A DNA stretch of 64,000 bases from Vagococcus luciliae. Its GTDB lineage: Bacteria; Bacillota; Bacilli; Lactobacillales; Vagococcaceae. Shown one piece after another: positions 63,937 to 64,000 of this stretch (position 1 is the first letter of the stretch; each line of letters begins with the position of its first letter). Both the position numbers and the translations under genes were made by a program. Below the pieces are notes generated by a model. That model made no database searches. It was given only the letters and a program-made list of their open reading frames with translations, and was not told the origin of the DNA. The DNA is taken from positions 561,001 through 625,000 of the forward strand of contig NZ_CP102451.1 of assembly GCF_024637875.1 (NCBI RefSeq). The letters run 5' to 3'.

Positions 63937-64000
63937 CAATCCTCCTCTAAAGATGAGATTTTTTTATCTTTTATGATGTATATAGGACGCTGTTTCGTTT

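Overview
The window is AT-rich, densely packed Gram-positive DNA from a lactic acid bacterium. A member of Enterococcaceae close to Vagococcus or Enterococcus fits best: the ecfT-truA-rplM-rpsI order, a WxL/DUF916/LPXTG surface locus, bifunctional gshF, a sigma-54/LevR-controlled mannose-class PTS, a lone ferrochelatase and a lactate oxidase are all at home there. The genus is an inference from gene content, not from a marker sequence. No rRNA, tRNA, CRISPR array, prophage or transposase was seen.

Layout. 1-2310: end of the ribosomal/ECF operon (ecfT end, truA, then rplM-rpsI behind a strong promoter and an L13-type leader hairpin). 2444-6721: msrA, a MetE-like zinc methyltransferase divergent from a LysR regulator, ferrochelatase and a frameshifted GNAT acetyltransferase. 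6850-10205: a LysR regulator divergent from cidA/lrgA-lrgB-lactate oxidase, which reads as a lactate/pyruvate overflow module. 10438-16846: a tRNA-dihydrouridine synthase, then a four-gene mannose-class PTS behind a sigma-54 promoter, followed by its probable LevR-type activator. 17001-19527: a stress-type SDR and mntH. 19528-20361: a gene-free stretch with a small palindromic repeat element and spaced direct repeats. 20362-30892: the most unusual region, an island of three APC permeases, two PepC-type C1B aminopeptidases and two C69 dipeptidases, apparently built by duplication. 31011-34887: an SDR, SemiSWEET, a lone lactose/cellobiose-class EIIA, a VanZ-RDD protein and a proline iminopeptidase-like hydrolase. 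34925-35562: remnant of a TraX-family gene. 36153-43224: WxL surface locus (small WxL protein, a 1492-residue BspA-repeat/WxL protein, DUF916 anchor, LPXTG protein, small membrane protein). 43455-47441: phosphohexomutase, ArgR, ArgS. 47542-51169: fruR-fruK-fruA. 51309-56928: gshF, a Cof-type phosphatase, an aldehyde dehydrogenase, a YueI-like protein. 57072-60705: Fur-boxed iron-siderophore ABC importer ordered as B. subtilis yclNOPQ. 60823-63936: RpiR regulator, then GtrA and a large YfhO-like membrane protein on the minus strand.

How it fits together. The cell appears to live on peptides and sugars. Imported peptides would be cut in the cytosol by PepC and C69 enzymes, with the permeases exchanging or exporting the amino acids. 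Sugars enter through PTS systems and become lactate and pyruvate, which the Lox/CidA/LrgB module would handle when oxygen is present. GshF, MsrA, MntH and the stress SDR suit an organism that makes hydrogen peroxide through lactate oxidase. Most transcription units are closed by clear intrinsic terminators, many bidirectional between convergent genes. Starts were chosen by Shine-Dalgarno spacing, so several differ from the longest open frame.
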